DNA from: Mycteria americana
Taxonomy: Eukaryota; Chordata; Aves; Ciconiiformes; Ciconiidae
Length of the DNA: 64,000 bases
Direction: 5' to 3'
Assembly: GCF_035582795.1 (NCBI RefSeq)
Contig: NC_134372.1
Span: forward strand, 35,148,316-35,212,315
The position numbers and the translations under genes were made by a program. This document shows positions 38,101 to 52,400 of this stretch, one piece after another (the stretch's first letter is position 1; every line of letters starts with the position of its first letter). The notes under the pieces were generated by a model, which did not search any database, had not been told where the DNA came from, and worked only from the letters and a program-made list of their open reading frames with translations.

Positions 38101-41100
38101 GGTGGTTTTTTTGTTGTATGTTTCTGAAAAACTTACTTTTCATGAAACTGGTGCTTTCAATTCCAGGCAGGGAGGGAAGGCTGGAGCCGTTCAGAAATGT
38201 AATGCTTGCCGGGGTAGAGGTGTACGTATTATGATCAGACAGCTGGCTCCTGGAATGGTTCAGCAGATGCAGTCTGTATGCTCTGACTGCAACGGAGAAG
38301 GTAGGCCAAGCTATTCTATGTTACTAAATGCATTTAGTTGGATTCAACCTCCTGGTTAAATCTCAGGAGGAACTTAACCAGGACAGTTTTGGTCCTGTCT
38401 AGTCACATGGGTCTCAATCTGATGTCAACATGGAGAAATCACTTTACTCAGAACAACAGCAAGATTTACAGTGTTTAATGTACTGAAAAGCAGCCTGGAA
38501 GCTTGACCAGTGGGGATTGATTGCTTTTAAAAACACTTAGATGTGAATATTACTTATTGCTATTACCGTTGTGTTAAAGTAAAAACCAAGATTTTGTTGT
38601 TTTAGGAGCTTTTTGTGGTCTCCTAATATCCAAGGACAGGTTTAGGTTAAAAATGGAAGCCCAATGTTGGATTTTAACTTCTTCAAATTAAGACGACACC
38701 TTTTGCTGAATTGGTTGTATTTCAGGGAACAACTTCAGCACATGATCTGCACTTCATGCGATTCTTTTTTAGAACTTCTACAGTTTGCGGAGTAGTAACG
38801 TCACCTTGTGGATTTTACTCTTCACAATACTTGGAAATTAGAGAGAGTTTGTATTTTGTGACTAGTAAAAACATTTGATAAATTGTTGTCTTTGAACATC
38901 TTGTTTTCACAGTTTACATACCTAACCTACATATTTAGTAGTTTCAACTGAATCATAATGTTATGCTTTGTTTCACAGAAAGGTGGTTTAAGCTGGCAAG
39001 TCTAACGTCTTAAGCCAAGTGCATCTGCTTGTGGCACTTAGAGCAGTATTGGAAATAAGTACTGAAATTGTACAGTGCATGTGGCCTAATATTTTGGTTA
39101 CTCTGTACAAAGACAATAGCTTACTTGAAAAATAAAGATGAAGTAGAACAGAGAATTTAAGCTCTTTTGGATAGTCATCCTTCAGTTTGCTGGAAAAAGT
39201 AATTGCCTTGCTAGAGGTGACGGACAATGTGAAAAACTGTTCACTTTCAGAGCATAAAAGTGAAATCCCTTATGTGTCAGAAAATGTTAGATCCTTTCCA
39301 TGGGAAAAAACCTATATATTGCTCTTGCATGAAACTGTGATTTGACCAGCTGTCTTCCCCCCCGCTTTTGTATGCAAGACTGTCTAGTTCTACTGGCTGC
39401 ATAGTAGGTGGTATACTGCAAAATGTGGCTGTCAATGAACAGAACCTAGTAATCCTTTTTTCGCTGTTAAGAGGAATTAAGCTTCCTAAATTTATTGAAA
39501 TAGTTTGAAGTTTGTCTTCTGACTTTTAAGGGTGGGGAGACACTTCAAATTGGTTTCAGCTTCATCCTTTCTCTTATAGCTGTCGTCTTGCAGCATAACA
39601 AGGAATGGAAAAGTAGGCTTTTTTTTTTAAGTGGTAAGGATACTGGAGTCAAGTTAAGACTTAAGGAACACTAGAAGCTATAGACAAAGTCTTGTTTTGC
39701 CTTTCTCTAAAGCACTGTCACTTTTCAAAATCCTTGATAAGACAGCTTAGAAGGTTATGTGTATCTTTGTATTCTCCCCCCCCCCCCCCCCCTTTTTTTT
39801 TTCTTCCCCCTCTTCCAGCTAGGGTAAGTTGAGCCTGGCTTTCCTCTTACGAGGAACTCATAAAGCAACATCTAAATCACTAGTTTTGTTGCGTGTATTC
39901 TTCAGCCTACTTTAAAATAGTTTTTCGTCAGAATCGGATGCAGTTATGAGGAAGTCTCTGAACTCAAAATTTGCCTTTCTTTAGGTGAAGTAATTAATGA
40001 AAAAGACCGCTGTAAAAAATGTGAAGGGAAGAAGGTGATCAAAGAGGTAAAAATACTTGAAGTCCATGTAGATAAAGGCATGAAACATGGGCAAAGAATC
40101 ACATTCAGTGGAGAAGCAGATCAGGCTCCAGGTGTGGAACCAGGTGATATTGTCCTCTTACTCCAAGAAAAGGAGAATGAGGTAATGCTTTTGAGTTTAT
40201 ATTTTAAATGCTTTTTATCCTAGTCTTTAATATTTAAGGGATATAGATGACTGTTCATTTTCAAGTAATTCATATAGTTTCAGCTCTGGGAGAGGTGGTG
40301 AATAGCTTTTAATAGATTTATAGCAAGTAACGTTGCAGAAAAAACTTTGCAAGTCTGTAGCTGGAGGACATGCAGATTCTGGTGCTTCCTAATGCTAATA
40401 AAAGGTAGCTTTCTCAGGTGCGCTCAGGCTGAGTTTGATACAGTGGATGCAGTGAAGACCCATTCAGGACGTTAACTGCAATCTGCTTTGCTTGTGACAC
40501 TAAGAAAATGCTAGGTGTTGCTTTTTTTTCAATGTCTTGTGATGTGGCAGGAAACTGCTATTAAAATCCCCAGATGGTGCATTCTATCTCTGCTACTGTG
40601 GTTGTGGAAATATAACACAGAATGCTGATGTTACTAATTCTTTTAACAAAACAAAGAAACACGATTATCTTATACTAGTTTGTTAAGGCTTATGCTTACT
40701 GTATTCTGGAGTATATACATTGCACTCTTGAATTAAATACTGCAATTTATCTTTTTCTGTGTTAAAACTCCCTTAGGGCAGAGTTGAAGTGACTGCTTCT
40801 TTTTTTGAATGCTTTTGTTTCGAAAGGCCAGGTATTACTATGATGAAATAAGAAATAGTTTGTGTTATACTCTGGAAAAATTGTTGAATGGAATGGTGTG
40901 TGTGTGGGTAGTTCTGTTGTGACACAAAGAATAGTGCTGGGTACAAATTTAAATTCCAGTCACATATTAAAGATACAATGTTCGTTATCTGAAAATTAGG
41001 TACTTCATAAGCTTTTCAAAGCTGTGTCAAGGACTGCTAGTTTGTCAATCAGTTTTGCATAGCTCTTTACACATTCTTCTCTTTCCTCTGTAATACTGGT

Positions 41101-43039
41101 TGAAACGTGGCATTGCAGTTGATTTTGACTACAAGGGAGAAACAGTCTGAAAGCATACAGAACAGTCAGATGTGCATGATGGCATCAAATTCCAAATGGT
41201 GGATGCCACTTCTGTCTTAGTCTTCTAATGAACTACATCTAGTTTTACAGTATTAACAATTCTGAAAAATACTGTACCTTGTGTCCTAGTGAGTAAAACT
41301 AGACTGATTTTTAGTGAAGCTTTTGGTGTTCTTAAAATTTCCTTTGAGGTGGGAGTCATGATTCTGCCAGTGAATAAAGCTTACATTTACTCTGATTAAG
41401 AATCTGGAGTGATGTGGCTTAAAGATCACTATGACAGCTGTGGACTAATTGATCAAAGCCCTGCTATAGATAAAGTTAGCTGAAGCAGATACGCGTGATG
41501 ACTAGTTAAATGTTGAGAAACAAAGATGTGTTTTTTGTACTCCGGTGCAGGGGAAGTAGTGTCAAACTGTCATAAGTTTTGTTATAGGTTGCTTGTGTAG
41601 AAGATCTTGGGGGTAAGAGAGCACTGTTGCTATACAGGCCTTCATGTTTTAATTTGAACCTTACATCATAGTATATAGTGTGGTTTGCCTTATCTTAAAT
41701 GACACTTTCACCAGGCACAAACTTTCCAAGCATGTTAAGCTATTTGAATTAACAGAATCGAGTTAACTTCTTACAAAGGCTGTTGCTCTGATACTGAATT
41801 TTGAGAATAAATAATAATTCTAAATAATGAGTCTTGTGGAGATATGATTATAGGACTAGAAAAGATATCTCCTGTTTTTGTTTTTTAGGTGTTTCAGCGG
41901 GATGGGAATGACTTGCATATGACACACAAAATTGGACTTGTTGAAGCACTGTGTGGATTTCAGTTCACATTTAAGCACCTTGATGGACGTCAAATTGTGG
42001 TTAAATATCCTCCTGGAAAAGTAATTGAACCAGGTAAGCTTGACCTGATACAGACTTCTTTGATTATGCTTTTGTGATTCTTGAACACTTAATCCCCTTC
42101 TTGTTGTCCCGTTAACTGAACCTTGGCTAGAGAAATGAAGATAATCGTCTAGGGAAAGATTTGTTCTGAAGTAGCACTCTCCAGCTTACTTCTCTTTGAA
42201 TTACAGGTTGTGTTCGCGTAGTCAGAGGTGAAGGAATGCCACAGTATCGCAATCCTTTTGAGAAGGGGGATCTTTACATTAAATTTGACGTTCAGTTTCC
42301 TGAAAATAACTGGATTAGCCCAGAAAAACTTTCAGTAAGTGCTTTTTCAAGCATAAATGTGGTGGTCTTATTTGACAGCGTATGCAAAGTGTGTGTGTTG
42401 AACCTCATGTGCTTGCTTTCAGTGATAAAATTAAGACACAAGTACAGTTGTTCTTTTAATGTTGTTTATGGGCAACATGTAACTTGAAAATACCTATTGG
42501 AATATGAATTTATGGAACCTGTATTTGAGCTGTGCAGATGTTGGGCAGACAAGGGCAGGAGGAAGAATCTTCCTGCTGCCATGTGATTAAGTTTTCAGAG
42601 TGCAGCTGTTACTTACTGATTGCACTTTTGGTTGATGATATGCAGAGCTGTTAGTTTTCTTTAAATGTCATCTTCCAGTTGATAAAAATACTTTGGATAC
42701 TTTTAAATGAGCATGCACTTCAGGGTTTACATCAGCTTAGACTTCTAAACCAAACCTGCTCTGAGAGGGAGTCTTGAAGTTGTGGGAAACTGGTCACTTT
42801 ATTTAGCAGTTGTAGATGCCATACTGAATACAGTTCTTCTTTTGGGGCAGGAACTTGAAGATCTTCTGCCAGCTAGACCAGAATTTCCCAATGTAATTGG
42901 TGATGCAGAAGAGGTAGATCTTCAGGAGTTTGATACCACTCGTGGTTCAGGTGGTGGCCAGAGACGTGAAGCTTATAATGATAGTTCTGATGAAGAAAGC
43001 AGCCATCATGGACCTGGGGTACAGTGTGCCCATCAGTAA
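32120..43039 (+). CDS. DNAJA2: DnaJ homolog subfamily A member 2 (type I Hsp40 co-chaperone)
   Basis: DNAJA2 is a cytosolic J-protein that stimulates Hsc70/Hsp70 ATP hydrolysis and delivers substrates. Nine coding exons: 32120-32197, 35111-35170, 36133-36356, 37773-37853, 38167-38300, 39985-40181, 41889-42033, 42207-42334 and 42851-43039. All introns are GT-AG, and the total is 1236 nt, 411 aa plus stop. The ATG sits in GCCGCCATGG and starts [20 protein letters not shown]. The J domain is residues 1-70 with HPD in exon 2, followed by a GS/G-rich linker. The four CxxCxGxG-type zinc motifs are [24 protein letters not shown] and CKKCEGKK. Two beta-rich substrate domains follow, then the C-terminal CAHQ farnesylation box. 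The protein is nearly identical to the human one and one residue shorter, from one fewer Ser in the DEESS run near the end. Confidence 0.98.
32198..35110 (+). other. DNAJA2 intron 1
   Basis: About 2.9 kb, GC-rich for the first 550 bases (tail of the CpG island) and AT-rich afterwards. No coding sequence or RNA gene is seen. Confidence 0.8.
35171..39984 (+). other. DNAJA2 introns 2-5
   Basis: These are the intervals 35171-36132, 36357-37772, 37854-38166 and 38301-39984 between exons 2 and 6. They contain short A or T runs, a run of about 17 C near 39.78 kb and no supported genes. Confidence 0.8.
39776..39802. repeat. C17 homopolymer followed by T10
   Basis: About 17 consecutive C (39776-39792) run straight into about 10 T, within DNAJA2 intron 5 roughly 180 bp before exon 6. 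It is a pure pyrimidine tract. Confidence 0.9.
40182..42850 (+). other. DNAJA2 introns 6-8
   Basis: The intervals 40182-41888, 42034-42206 and 42335-42850. AT-rich intron with nothing else recognised. Confidence 0.8.
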
Positions 43040-43620
43040 ACGTTTGTCTAAAAAGTTGCACAAGGATTTTCTTTCAAATTTTGCCTGACTTGTTTTCAAC
43101 AATCCAGCTGGATTGTATAAGTAATCCAGATGAACCAATGGACATCTATTGCTGTATGTGTAACTTTTAAATTGGTCTATAGTATCTACAGAGTGTAATT
43201 TAAACTAACCACAAGCTTACATCTTCATTTTGACTGTGTAGCAGAATAAAGCACTTGAAAGGAAGACGAGACTCCTTTTCACATGGGTTTTAAGTTTGTC
43301 CTCGTATCTGTGCTTGATTTTTACCAGTTTTGTGTAGATTTTAAGTTTCATATTTTAAATTCAAATTCTACATTGTAAAGTTTGTGTACAACTTGTCCTG
43401 AGGCTTGGTATTTGGCTGCACCTGCATAAGCTGCTACAAGTAGAATAAAGAATTTCATAGCCTGTATCTATCATCTAGATGCATGGTAAATGGGCTTTGC
43501 ACATAATGGGTTTAGAGCTGACTGGGAACAATGGAAGACTAAATTAGAAGTGGTTGTAAGTTTTTTCTACCATCTTGTGAACGGTTTCTGAAATAAATAA
43601 AAGCAGTTGGTGTATAATAT
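43040..43620 (+). terminator. DNAJA2 3' UTR with several poly(A) signals
   Basis: After the TAA there are AATAAA hexamers at 43245-43250, 43444-43449 and an overlapping pair at 43592-43601. They predict alternative 3' ends about 230, 430 and 580 nt after the stop. Confidence 0.75.
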
Positions 43621-46399
43621 ATTTCTTTTGCCTTGTAACTCTTACTTTTCCAGTGGCTTTAACTATTCTGTGTATGAAGAGACTATGTAGATGGTAGACA
43701 TTTTATAAACACAGGGAGGATGAAGCTGCTTTTAAGACTAGGTTGCAGTTAGATAACAATTGTGTGCCACATATAAAAGTCTCTTCTTGAAATGAGATAT
43801 GACTAAATGGGCATGGGGAAGGCTGTGGCCATGTCCCCTTTGTATGAAGAAAACAGAAGGATATCTGCATTCAATCAGAAGATAAAACCTTTTAAATGAA
43901 GACATTAAATCCCAAAATAATGGTGTCTTTCTCCTAGCCTTTGAGTCCAATTCAAAGCCTGATTCAGCCTGACTTCCTAGAGAAATGTTTCCAGTTTTAA
44001 AAATATCTTTGTAAAAATGAACACTATACCTGGCAACTTGTGGTTGCATGAACAGTTTGTAAAGAGATTGAGATTAGTATTAGTATCAAAAATTCTTGAC
44101 CTGGAAACATACTAAATGTAGATGGTTTTTTTATCTTTCCAGTAGTTTGCACTTTCTGTTTTAAGACATAAAGTTCTCCAGCTTCAGTTCTGTTCCTTTT
44201 TATATGCTTTTAATTGGTAAAAATACCACAACAAAGCAAAAATGTGACCTTAAATAATTATCAGGTACAGTTAGTTATCCAAGCATTTTGTTACAACGTT
44301 AAGAAACCGTGCATGAAGTTCGGTTGGTAAGCTGTTTCTCTCCCTGTTGAAATGAGGAAGTTGAAAGATGCCTCTACTTTACAAATCTGAAGTGTGACTT
44401 GTTTAACTGTTGCTCAGATAGTTGTTGACACTTTACCAATGAGGTTGGAGGGACAAAGTCCAAGGATTTCATGTGCTTGGGTAGGCATTGGTATTTAAAT
44501 GTTGCTGAACATCCTTGTTACAGACTCTAAAACTAAAGCAAGAATAAATACTGTTTGACCTGTATTTCAGTATTGACTTCTTATGCTGTAGCATTCTCAT
44601 CTAGTGAATCTTTATTTTCATTTATTAAAACTTCATGTTGCTTTTCATGAAGCCATAGTTACTTACTGATCCTTTATCCTGATTGATTTCTCCAAGAAGT
44701 CAGTCATCTTAACCTGTAATGCTTTAACAGTTAAAATGCCTGTCTTCTGCCTTTAAGTAGTAGCTTTAGGATTTACCTCCTTGGAAAACAGAGTATGTAT
44801 TCTAAACTTTTTACCTCCTTACTTTCAAATTGCTTTTTTCAAGGGTATAGAGGAAGGGAGTCATGGTAACTTCTTAGATAGCATGCTGAAGCAGAGGGGA
44901 AGTTGATGACTGTAGGTAGTGCAAGTTAGTCTAGTTCTGTTTCAGTCCTGAGATTGCATTAATTTAGGTTCCTGACAGCACCATCTTTCAATGAGTGGTA
45001 GCTTCTTCAGAGTTGCCTTTATTATATATATCTCCTGCTCTACTAAGAGGGTATCCCTTTACAAAGTTGTAGTATAGAAAAACTTCACATAAATTCACAA
45101 TCTACACTGTCTGTTTCAATATTTAAGTTGCAAGTAATATACTACTACAGTTACTAATGCTTTAGTAGTTTACTGATGAAGTTTCATGCTGAACATAGCT
45201 ACTCGTGCTTTAACTGGGCCATTGTGACTCCCATGAATAATCAAGTAAACATTAGTTGAGTGTTCTCAGTAATAAATAGCTGCAACTTAAGTACTTATTT
45301 TAAAGGTATTACTATCAACAAATGAGTATTCTGTGTGTTGGGGGAGGAAGAAAATGTGATCACCACAACTCTGTTAGAACCATTTCTTAGTTGATACTTT
45401 AATATCGGCCTCAATAAGCTGAAAGGAAAAAAATCAGGAAGTCTTGTCTAGCTTTTGTGACATATCTATTTCTGCATATACAGTGACTAAAATTGACCTA
45501 AAGTTGACTCACTGAAAGTCTTATCTGTCCTCTTGAGTGTTTAATTTACCAAGGTGTTCACAGGGAATACTTATTCATAAGATACTGACAGTGGTGTGGT
45601 TCTTATTCACATAAAAGATGAGGCTATGGTCTTTTGACAAATAGGTTTGCAAAGAAGTCAGAAGTAATCAGTGGAAGAAAGATTACAACTGTTTGAAAAA
45701 ATGAAACGTGTCAAAGACTTACCTGTTAACATGCAGCAATTTCTCAGTCCTCTAAATAGAATGTAGTAGGAAAATTGTATTTTAGTTATTAACCCATAAC
45801 ATTCCACTATAACTTTAGGCTGATGCAAGTATGAAGTTCAATCACTGTAAAGGAGGTGTGGGGCATTTAATTGTATGCCTCTTACCCAATTTAAAGGAAC
45901 ATTGTAGATATAAATGGAGTTCTGGAGGCTTCCTAGCTTGGTGACAATTCATAAGAATTACTTCAGTTGATTGAAAAGTCCTTGTGCTTAGTTAGTGTAT
46001 ATGCTGTGAATTTGCCCTTTGTGTCAGGGCACAGAAACACTTTCCCAGCTCTTGGTAGTAGCCTTTTAGTCACAAAAAAGCAGATCTCTACATTGCAACT
46101 CAGAAAATACTTTAAGGAGAGCAGGCTGGATTAAACACTAGCAGCTATTTTTGTAATATGACTACCATCACACCTAAACCCCAAGTGAGATCCACGACAA
46201 AAGTTAGGTGGGCTGTCTTGCAAAGCACACCTAACACTATACCTGAGCTTAGATGTTAACTAAGCTTTTTATAAAGAAATTGGAAAGGTAGAATTATTTT
46301 CTTCTGCTTTTGTATCCTTCTCAGAGATAACAGGAATTTAATAATACACATCACATTATAAGCTTTTATATAAAAAACATTTACTGGGCAGTATACAGC
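43621..46399. other. Intergenic DNA between convergent DNAJA2 and borealin-2
   Basis: AT-rich sequence between the two 3' ends. Open frames reach 103 codons (43738-44049, minus) but none resembles a known protein. I see no RNA gene. Confidence 0.65.
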
Positions 46400-46405
46400 T
46401 TTATT
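46400..46405 (-). terminator. Poly(A) signal of borealin-2
   Basis: The plus strand TTTATT is AATAAA on the minus strand, about 85 nt past the borealin-2 stop codon. This implies a short 3' UTR. Confidence 0.6.
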
Positions 46406-46489
46406 AAGACATTATAGACATTCTCTAAACACTTCAGAGGCAGCAAGCAAGAGCTATCTTGAATATTCTGTAGTCACAAGATGGTTCCA

Positions 46490-49400
46490 TTAACTCAGTT
46501 TAGCTGTTGCCTTTCCACATAGTACAGTCAGCTCACTCTAAGGGGGGAAAAATTAATTTTAGTTCAAGCTACCCAACAGAACTTGGAAGAAGAAAGAGAA
46601 AAGTCACTATTGCTAAGGCAAGCAGTGAGCAAGCACTCCCCCATTCTCTACCTACAGAGGCAGGTCCATGTTATAAAATACAAAACAGCTTCCAGACCTT
46701 TAGCTTAACTCATATAGCTGCATTCAAGCCTAAATACCTGCAAGACTGTAAACTGGTTAATATTTCTTATGTCTAGATAGATTTCTAGTGCTGCACATTA
46801 CTTCATCCAGAAGTCCAGGTACCCTCGTGTTCTGAAGAGTCAGGCACTGTGTGCTACAAAGTTCTGTTCAACTTCATTCTGCTTCAAAACAATTTACTTC
46901 CCTGAACCAAAGGTAAGGCAGTTACTATTCAACTGCAGCAGAGAATTAACAGGAGTATAGTTCTTACTCAGCAAGGGACATAGAATAATAGATTATAACA
47001 AGAATCAAAACTTAGCTGTAGCTTTGTAAGCCTTTGTGAATATAAGATAGAGAATGGCAGTTTGCTTGCATGGTAGGAGAGACACCAGAGCGCTCTAGAA
47101 GGAAGAGTATATGCTCCTGTTGTTCCCCAGGCAGTTACCAAACTGCACATGTTTATTTAAGTACATTTACTTTTACACATCATCTGTGTGCAGCAGTTCT
47201 TCCCTCCCTGTTCCTCCCTTGCCCTATTCCTCCCTCCAACTTACGCCAACCAATTTAGCCTTAACCTCAGAAGAGTCAAAGCACTTAGAATTTGCATTCA
47301 TGACAGTATCTCACATGAAAACCTGAGACTAGGTGTCTGAATATGTAAGCCTACTAGTTTAAGCTTACCACTAAGTTATGAATATGCTGTACTGTATCTT
47401 GATTTAGTAGTTGCACATCAATATTATGGAGGTCTCCACCAGCCGTACAGAGTGTCTAAACATGAAGAGAAACAGTTTTAAGATAAAAACTATTCTGAAA
47501 GTTTTTACTTGCATGGCCAGCTTTTCTGAAAATCATGTGCTTCCCTGCTACACTGCAAAACTTTAGTAACCATTTTTCCTTTTGTTTAGCAGCAACTCAG
47601 GGATAGCAAAAGCTATCACTATCAGACTATTCACAGTTTATCAACTACTGTAAGAGGAAAATGTTTTTTTAAAAAAGAAGAAAAAAAAAAGGTTGGATAC
47701 CTGTCCATCAGCCAGGGGAATGTTTACAAATGGAACAGTTTTATCTTGGGGTACTGATTTACTTCTTAGTAACATGCCTTGAACTCTTCCACTGGTAGGT
47801 ACAGTTCTTGAGACAGTCTGTTGTAGTCCAGCACTAGAATACAATAAAAATGTTACTCTGAGGTTAACTTCCTATGCTCTGCAGGAAATGTTCAAGCATG
47901 AAGGAAATGCAACTAGTAGCAAACATACCTAATGGAAAGGCAGTCATGTTTAAATTTTTCCAGTTCTGCCAGAAGACTACAGGAAATCCAACTATCAGTA
48001 GCATTTACTAGCTCCACTAGGTAACATTTTATGACCCTGAAACACCGCAGTAACCTTCTAAGCCTGTGCTACAGGCCAGTGAATAAGCTGATGTTTGGAC
48101 CACTCAGTAACAAGAATAGCCACTTTCCAGTATCAACAGTGAATGCTTATAGTTTTGGAAAGAGGAAACTTCATGCCTCAGGGCTTAAGATAAGATGTGT
48201 GCTGTGTCTGTCTACTACAGAGGGAGATATCAAGAAATACCAAAGCTGCTAGCTCTGAGAAGTACAGGGCATGCCTTATGCCATACAAAATTCCTAAGCT
48301 TCTTTCATTCCACTTCAAAAATGTAAGATTTGGCTATCTTCTGCACGGAAACAAGCCTTTGAAATTTATAGCAGGCCAAGGTGAAACTAAGCCACTTGCT
48401 GCTTTCATGACCCATTTAAGTTACTAAGTTTTTCACCCCCTCACTTCAGCTGACTTCTGCCAAAACCAAACTCTGTAGTGCATGGAGAATGATAATAACT
48501 GAAAACCTTAACTGTTCAATATGCAAAGAACTGATTGTCAATTTATTTGGTTGGGGTTCTTTGGGGTTTGTTTTTTTTGTTTGTTTTTTTTTTTTTTTTT
48601 TAAAAACACAGCAGTATTGGTGACATTTTAATCAAGCTTGGGCTCTGAGAATTAGTTCAAGCTGTAAACTATACCTTTAAACAACAGTGGGTGGGAGTAG
48701 AATTTATACTCTAAATCTGTTTTTTTTTTTTTTAATTGGCTTAGTTATGACATCAAATCCTATACCTCCATGAGAACATAAGTTAACACCCACAATCAAA
48801 GCAGGTGGTGTGACTGGTTCACATCCCCACTACCAAATTTAGTGGCAGATCATGAAGATCTATTACATCTAGATTGATATTAATGTAGATATATAGTGTC
48901 TTGGTATTCAACCAAATTATTTATTAAGAACAAGCTGAAAACCCCTTACCTTTTAGATACCTTTGGCATGGCTTTGAAATTTGTGGCACTGCAATCAGAA
49001 GCAAGAGACTTAAAGGCCTCAGTCACACTTGCAGAAGAGTGAACAGACCTAAACACAAAGCTTTTTTTTTTAATTTTTATTTTTTATTTCCTCCTCATCT
49101 ACTGTAGAGTTTTAGCTAGGATAAAGATAGACAACTGGTGAATTAAAAATGTTGAAGTGCTCCATGACAGAGATCTAGTGCATATACATGTGAAGAAGCC
49201 CTCCTGAGGTAGACATGATATAATAAGACCTAACACCATAGGGGAATGAAAGGATAATTTATGTTAGTAGATGAGAGGGCTGCAATACCCGAGTTGGGTA
49301 TAATTAAAGGAGCATTGACAGCTTTCTACTTGAGTGTGCAAAAGGTTTCTTGGGAAGTTTCTTTTTCAGCAGAAATTATTTTTTCTAGATTACTTCTCAG

Positions 49401-52400
49401 AATATTTGTCCTGTGTGATTGACCTGAATCCAGAGAACAATTTGTTCCCAGTTCTGGATTTTAATTCAGTTCACAGAAATCTTGACAGAAGTTTACCTCA
49501 CTCTTTCCTCTTGTCTCCCTTTTCCCCACAACCATTTTGGAGATATTGTAAGGGCATGTGTTTTTGGCCCAGTGTTAGTGTAGTTGAATAAAAGCAACCT
49601 TCAAAGACTGAAAAGTTAGACTTCCCCAGGCAAAGCAGCCTTCTCTAGTTTGATTTTGTTGAGCAAAAAACTCTATAATCCCAATTCAAGAAAGTAATTA
49701 AACCTGGATAAGATCTTTTAAATTTCTTTTAGGCACATTAAACAGTGATACATTATTTAAATTGTATTTCTCTGAATTTGAATGTATCAAAATAAGTGCC
49801 AGTGGGTACAAGTATGCACACTGGAGCTGTAGGTATAGCAGGAGCTTCTCAAAAACTTTCACGCAGACATCCACCACTTCTTTAATTCATTAGACCTTAT
49901 AGTGAGACTTGAATTTGGTCCATCATGACTGTAAGTAGCTCTAAGGGCTTTTTGCAAGTGTGTATTTTCCTGCTAATGACACCTCCCTTTCAACTATGTA
50001 TGAGAGCAAAATTGTTACAGAACAATTCATTAGCCCTACCAGAACAACAAAGATGTTTCCCTTACACACTCCCTTCCATTAAGTATTCTTTGGAAATCTA
50101 TACTGATTACATAGATTCAGAACCATGCATCATTCAGTGAGTGAGAGATAAAACTACATCCTTTCATCAGCTAGAGGTGGTTTTTTGTTCAGGGTTCATA
50201 TCACTACAATGCATCTGATTCAGGTTATGGAAGACATCTTTATCAGATGTATTCGTATTGGCCTCTAATCTCAGCTACTTTGTCTGAAAAGACTTTTATT
50301 CAGCATTCACAAGTTCAGGTGAGTTAAATAAGCTATCAAAGGTCAGTCTTACCTAGAAAGAGGGTTCAGTTTGCTATTTACACCAGAGGCCAATGAAACC
50401 AATGACTTTGTTTTGGAAACCTGAAAACGTATATGTAAGACTGCAGTTAAAAGAAGTGGCATTTTAAGGCAAAATGATAGATATTTCCAGGAAACAATAG
50501 TGTAAGAATTCCCCATTGAAAAAGAACAGCGAAGCCCCATAGTACTGCCTTTCATATAGTTCTACGTATACATAAAATGGCAAATATGCATTCCAAAACA
50601 AGAGTTTCATAATGCCAAAACATATTTGTTCATACTGAAGTACTGTACAAACAACCACCTTTCTAATATACACCCTTCCAACTTGTAAGCCCTCTTATAA
50701 TTAATGCCTGTAACTCTGCATATAATCTTTTTGTCTTGGTTGTCATCTTGCTACATACTTCAGTGTCTCGCTGAGGCACTGCATTGCACAGACTGACTGA
50801 CGTGGTAAAATTAATACACCTGTGCTATTTGGTTTAGTGATCAAGGCGGACAAGAATGCACAAGTCCTTCAAATATAGAAAAGCATGTATTAAAACATGA
50901 AGTTGAGGGTTTTTTTAAAAAAGTTTCAACAAAAAATGGTTAAACCATCAAGACTTATTGGCAAGTCAAGAGCGAATGACTATTCCAGTATTTGCAAGTC
51001 TGTGTGAATGAGTTACCAGAAGAGCAGATACCATATTTCATTATGAAATTAATTTAAGATCAGTTTAGCCTTGCTTAACTTAAAATACGCTGAATTTAAA
51101 ACAACTGATTTTTCAAACAAACAGCAGGCCACTGGCCTGCCTGGTCATGGATCTATCAGGGTTCATTGCAGGTCAGAACTGATTAAACCCTGATGTTGTT
51201 TGTTCCAAATAAACTTACCTTTTTAGATATTTTCTTTGCAGAAATATGCTTCGCATCTTCATATTCAACAATTGTAGTTACCTTAACTAGAAATATATTA
51301 GAAAGACAAGGAAAATAAAAGTCTCATTAAGAGCACAGAACACCACGTCAAACTCATTTGTTTGAAGCCTATTTACCCACTGATAGCTATGTATCAGTTC
51401 TGCTATCCGATGGTCATTCGCCTGGGACAGAGTTCAAAGCAAACTATGTGTGTTCATCAGACACATGGGACAGTGAAAAGACACTAGATAACCCTTCAAC
51501 CCCCAGACAAAATAGAATTACATTTCAGTGGTAGTATCCTTCTTACTGTGTATTTTGGAGTATGAAGATAAATGGTATTTTCCTTACAAACCTCAATGGG
51601 CAGGAGGTCAAAGGGGAACCCTTTGAGAAAATAGGGGTGACTTTCCTAGCTCTTGTGCTATACTGTAAAGCACTGACAAGTCTCTTAAATCTGTCTCTTC
51701 TTGCCATTTTCAGTGATAAATCCAAAAGGCAGGAACTCTATCTCATGTTTTAAAGTACCTCAACAGTAGCATAGCTTACGATCCAACACACTGAATGCTG
51801 TGGGAATCTGTATGTTATACTTCTAGTTATACACTTTTCCCTCCTGTATCCTTCAGGCTTAACATTCGCTTTACACATGCTCAGTTCAAACCAATAAAAA
51901 AAGAGAAAATTTAAGAACCAAGCTATATATTAATGGATTGACTTGCCTTTTTTGCTGTTGGTCCTCACCAGTTTTGGATTTGGTATGTCTTCTAGAGAGC
52001 AGTCAGTCTAAAAAAATGTTTATCCAACAAGGGAAAGTCACCAGATTTTGCCCAGTAAATGCATATTATCCTACAAAAGGCAGTGAACTAAAAGGGCATA
52101 AAAGAAAGTGACAGAAGTGGGATTGGCTAAACAGCAGTTTATTTTTTCAGAAACATCTGGATTTCTGCCTGCAGATGACCCTAAAACTTTAGGTGATGTT
52201 CATAAATGCACCATGGCTGGCTGTCTAGCCTTTTCATATCATCTATTTAAACAGACAGCCAAACAAAATAATTTGTCTGAAATGTTTACAGCAGAGAGAG
52301 AAGAATTCTATTCTGTAAGCTGTGATAAAATTTGAACACACACATACACACACTTACCACTGCAGCAGCAAGGGCTACTTCCTCTCCTCCTCGCAAATCT

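Noticed and set aside
43738-44049. 103-codon minus-strand open frame
   Set aside because: Intergenic between convergent 3' ends; no homology that I recognise.
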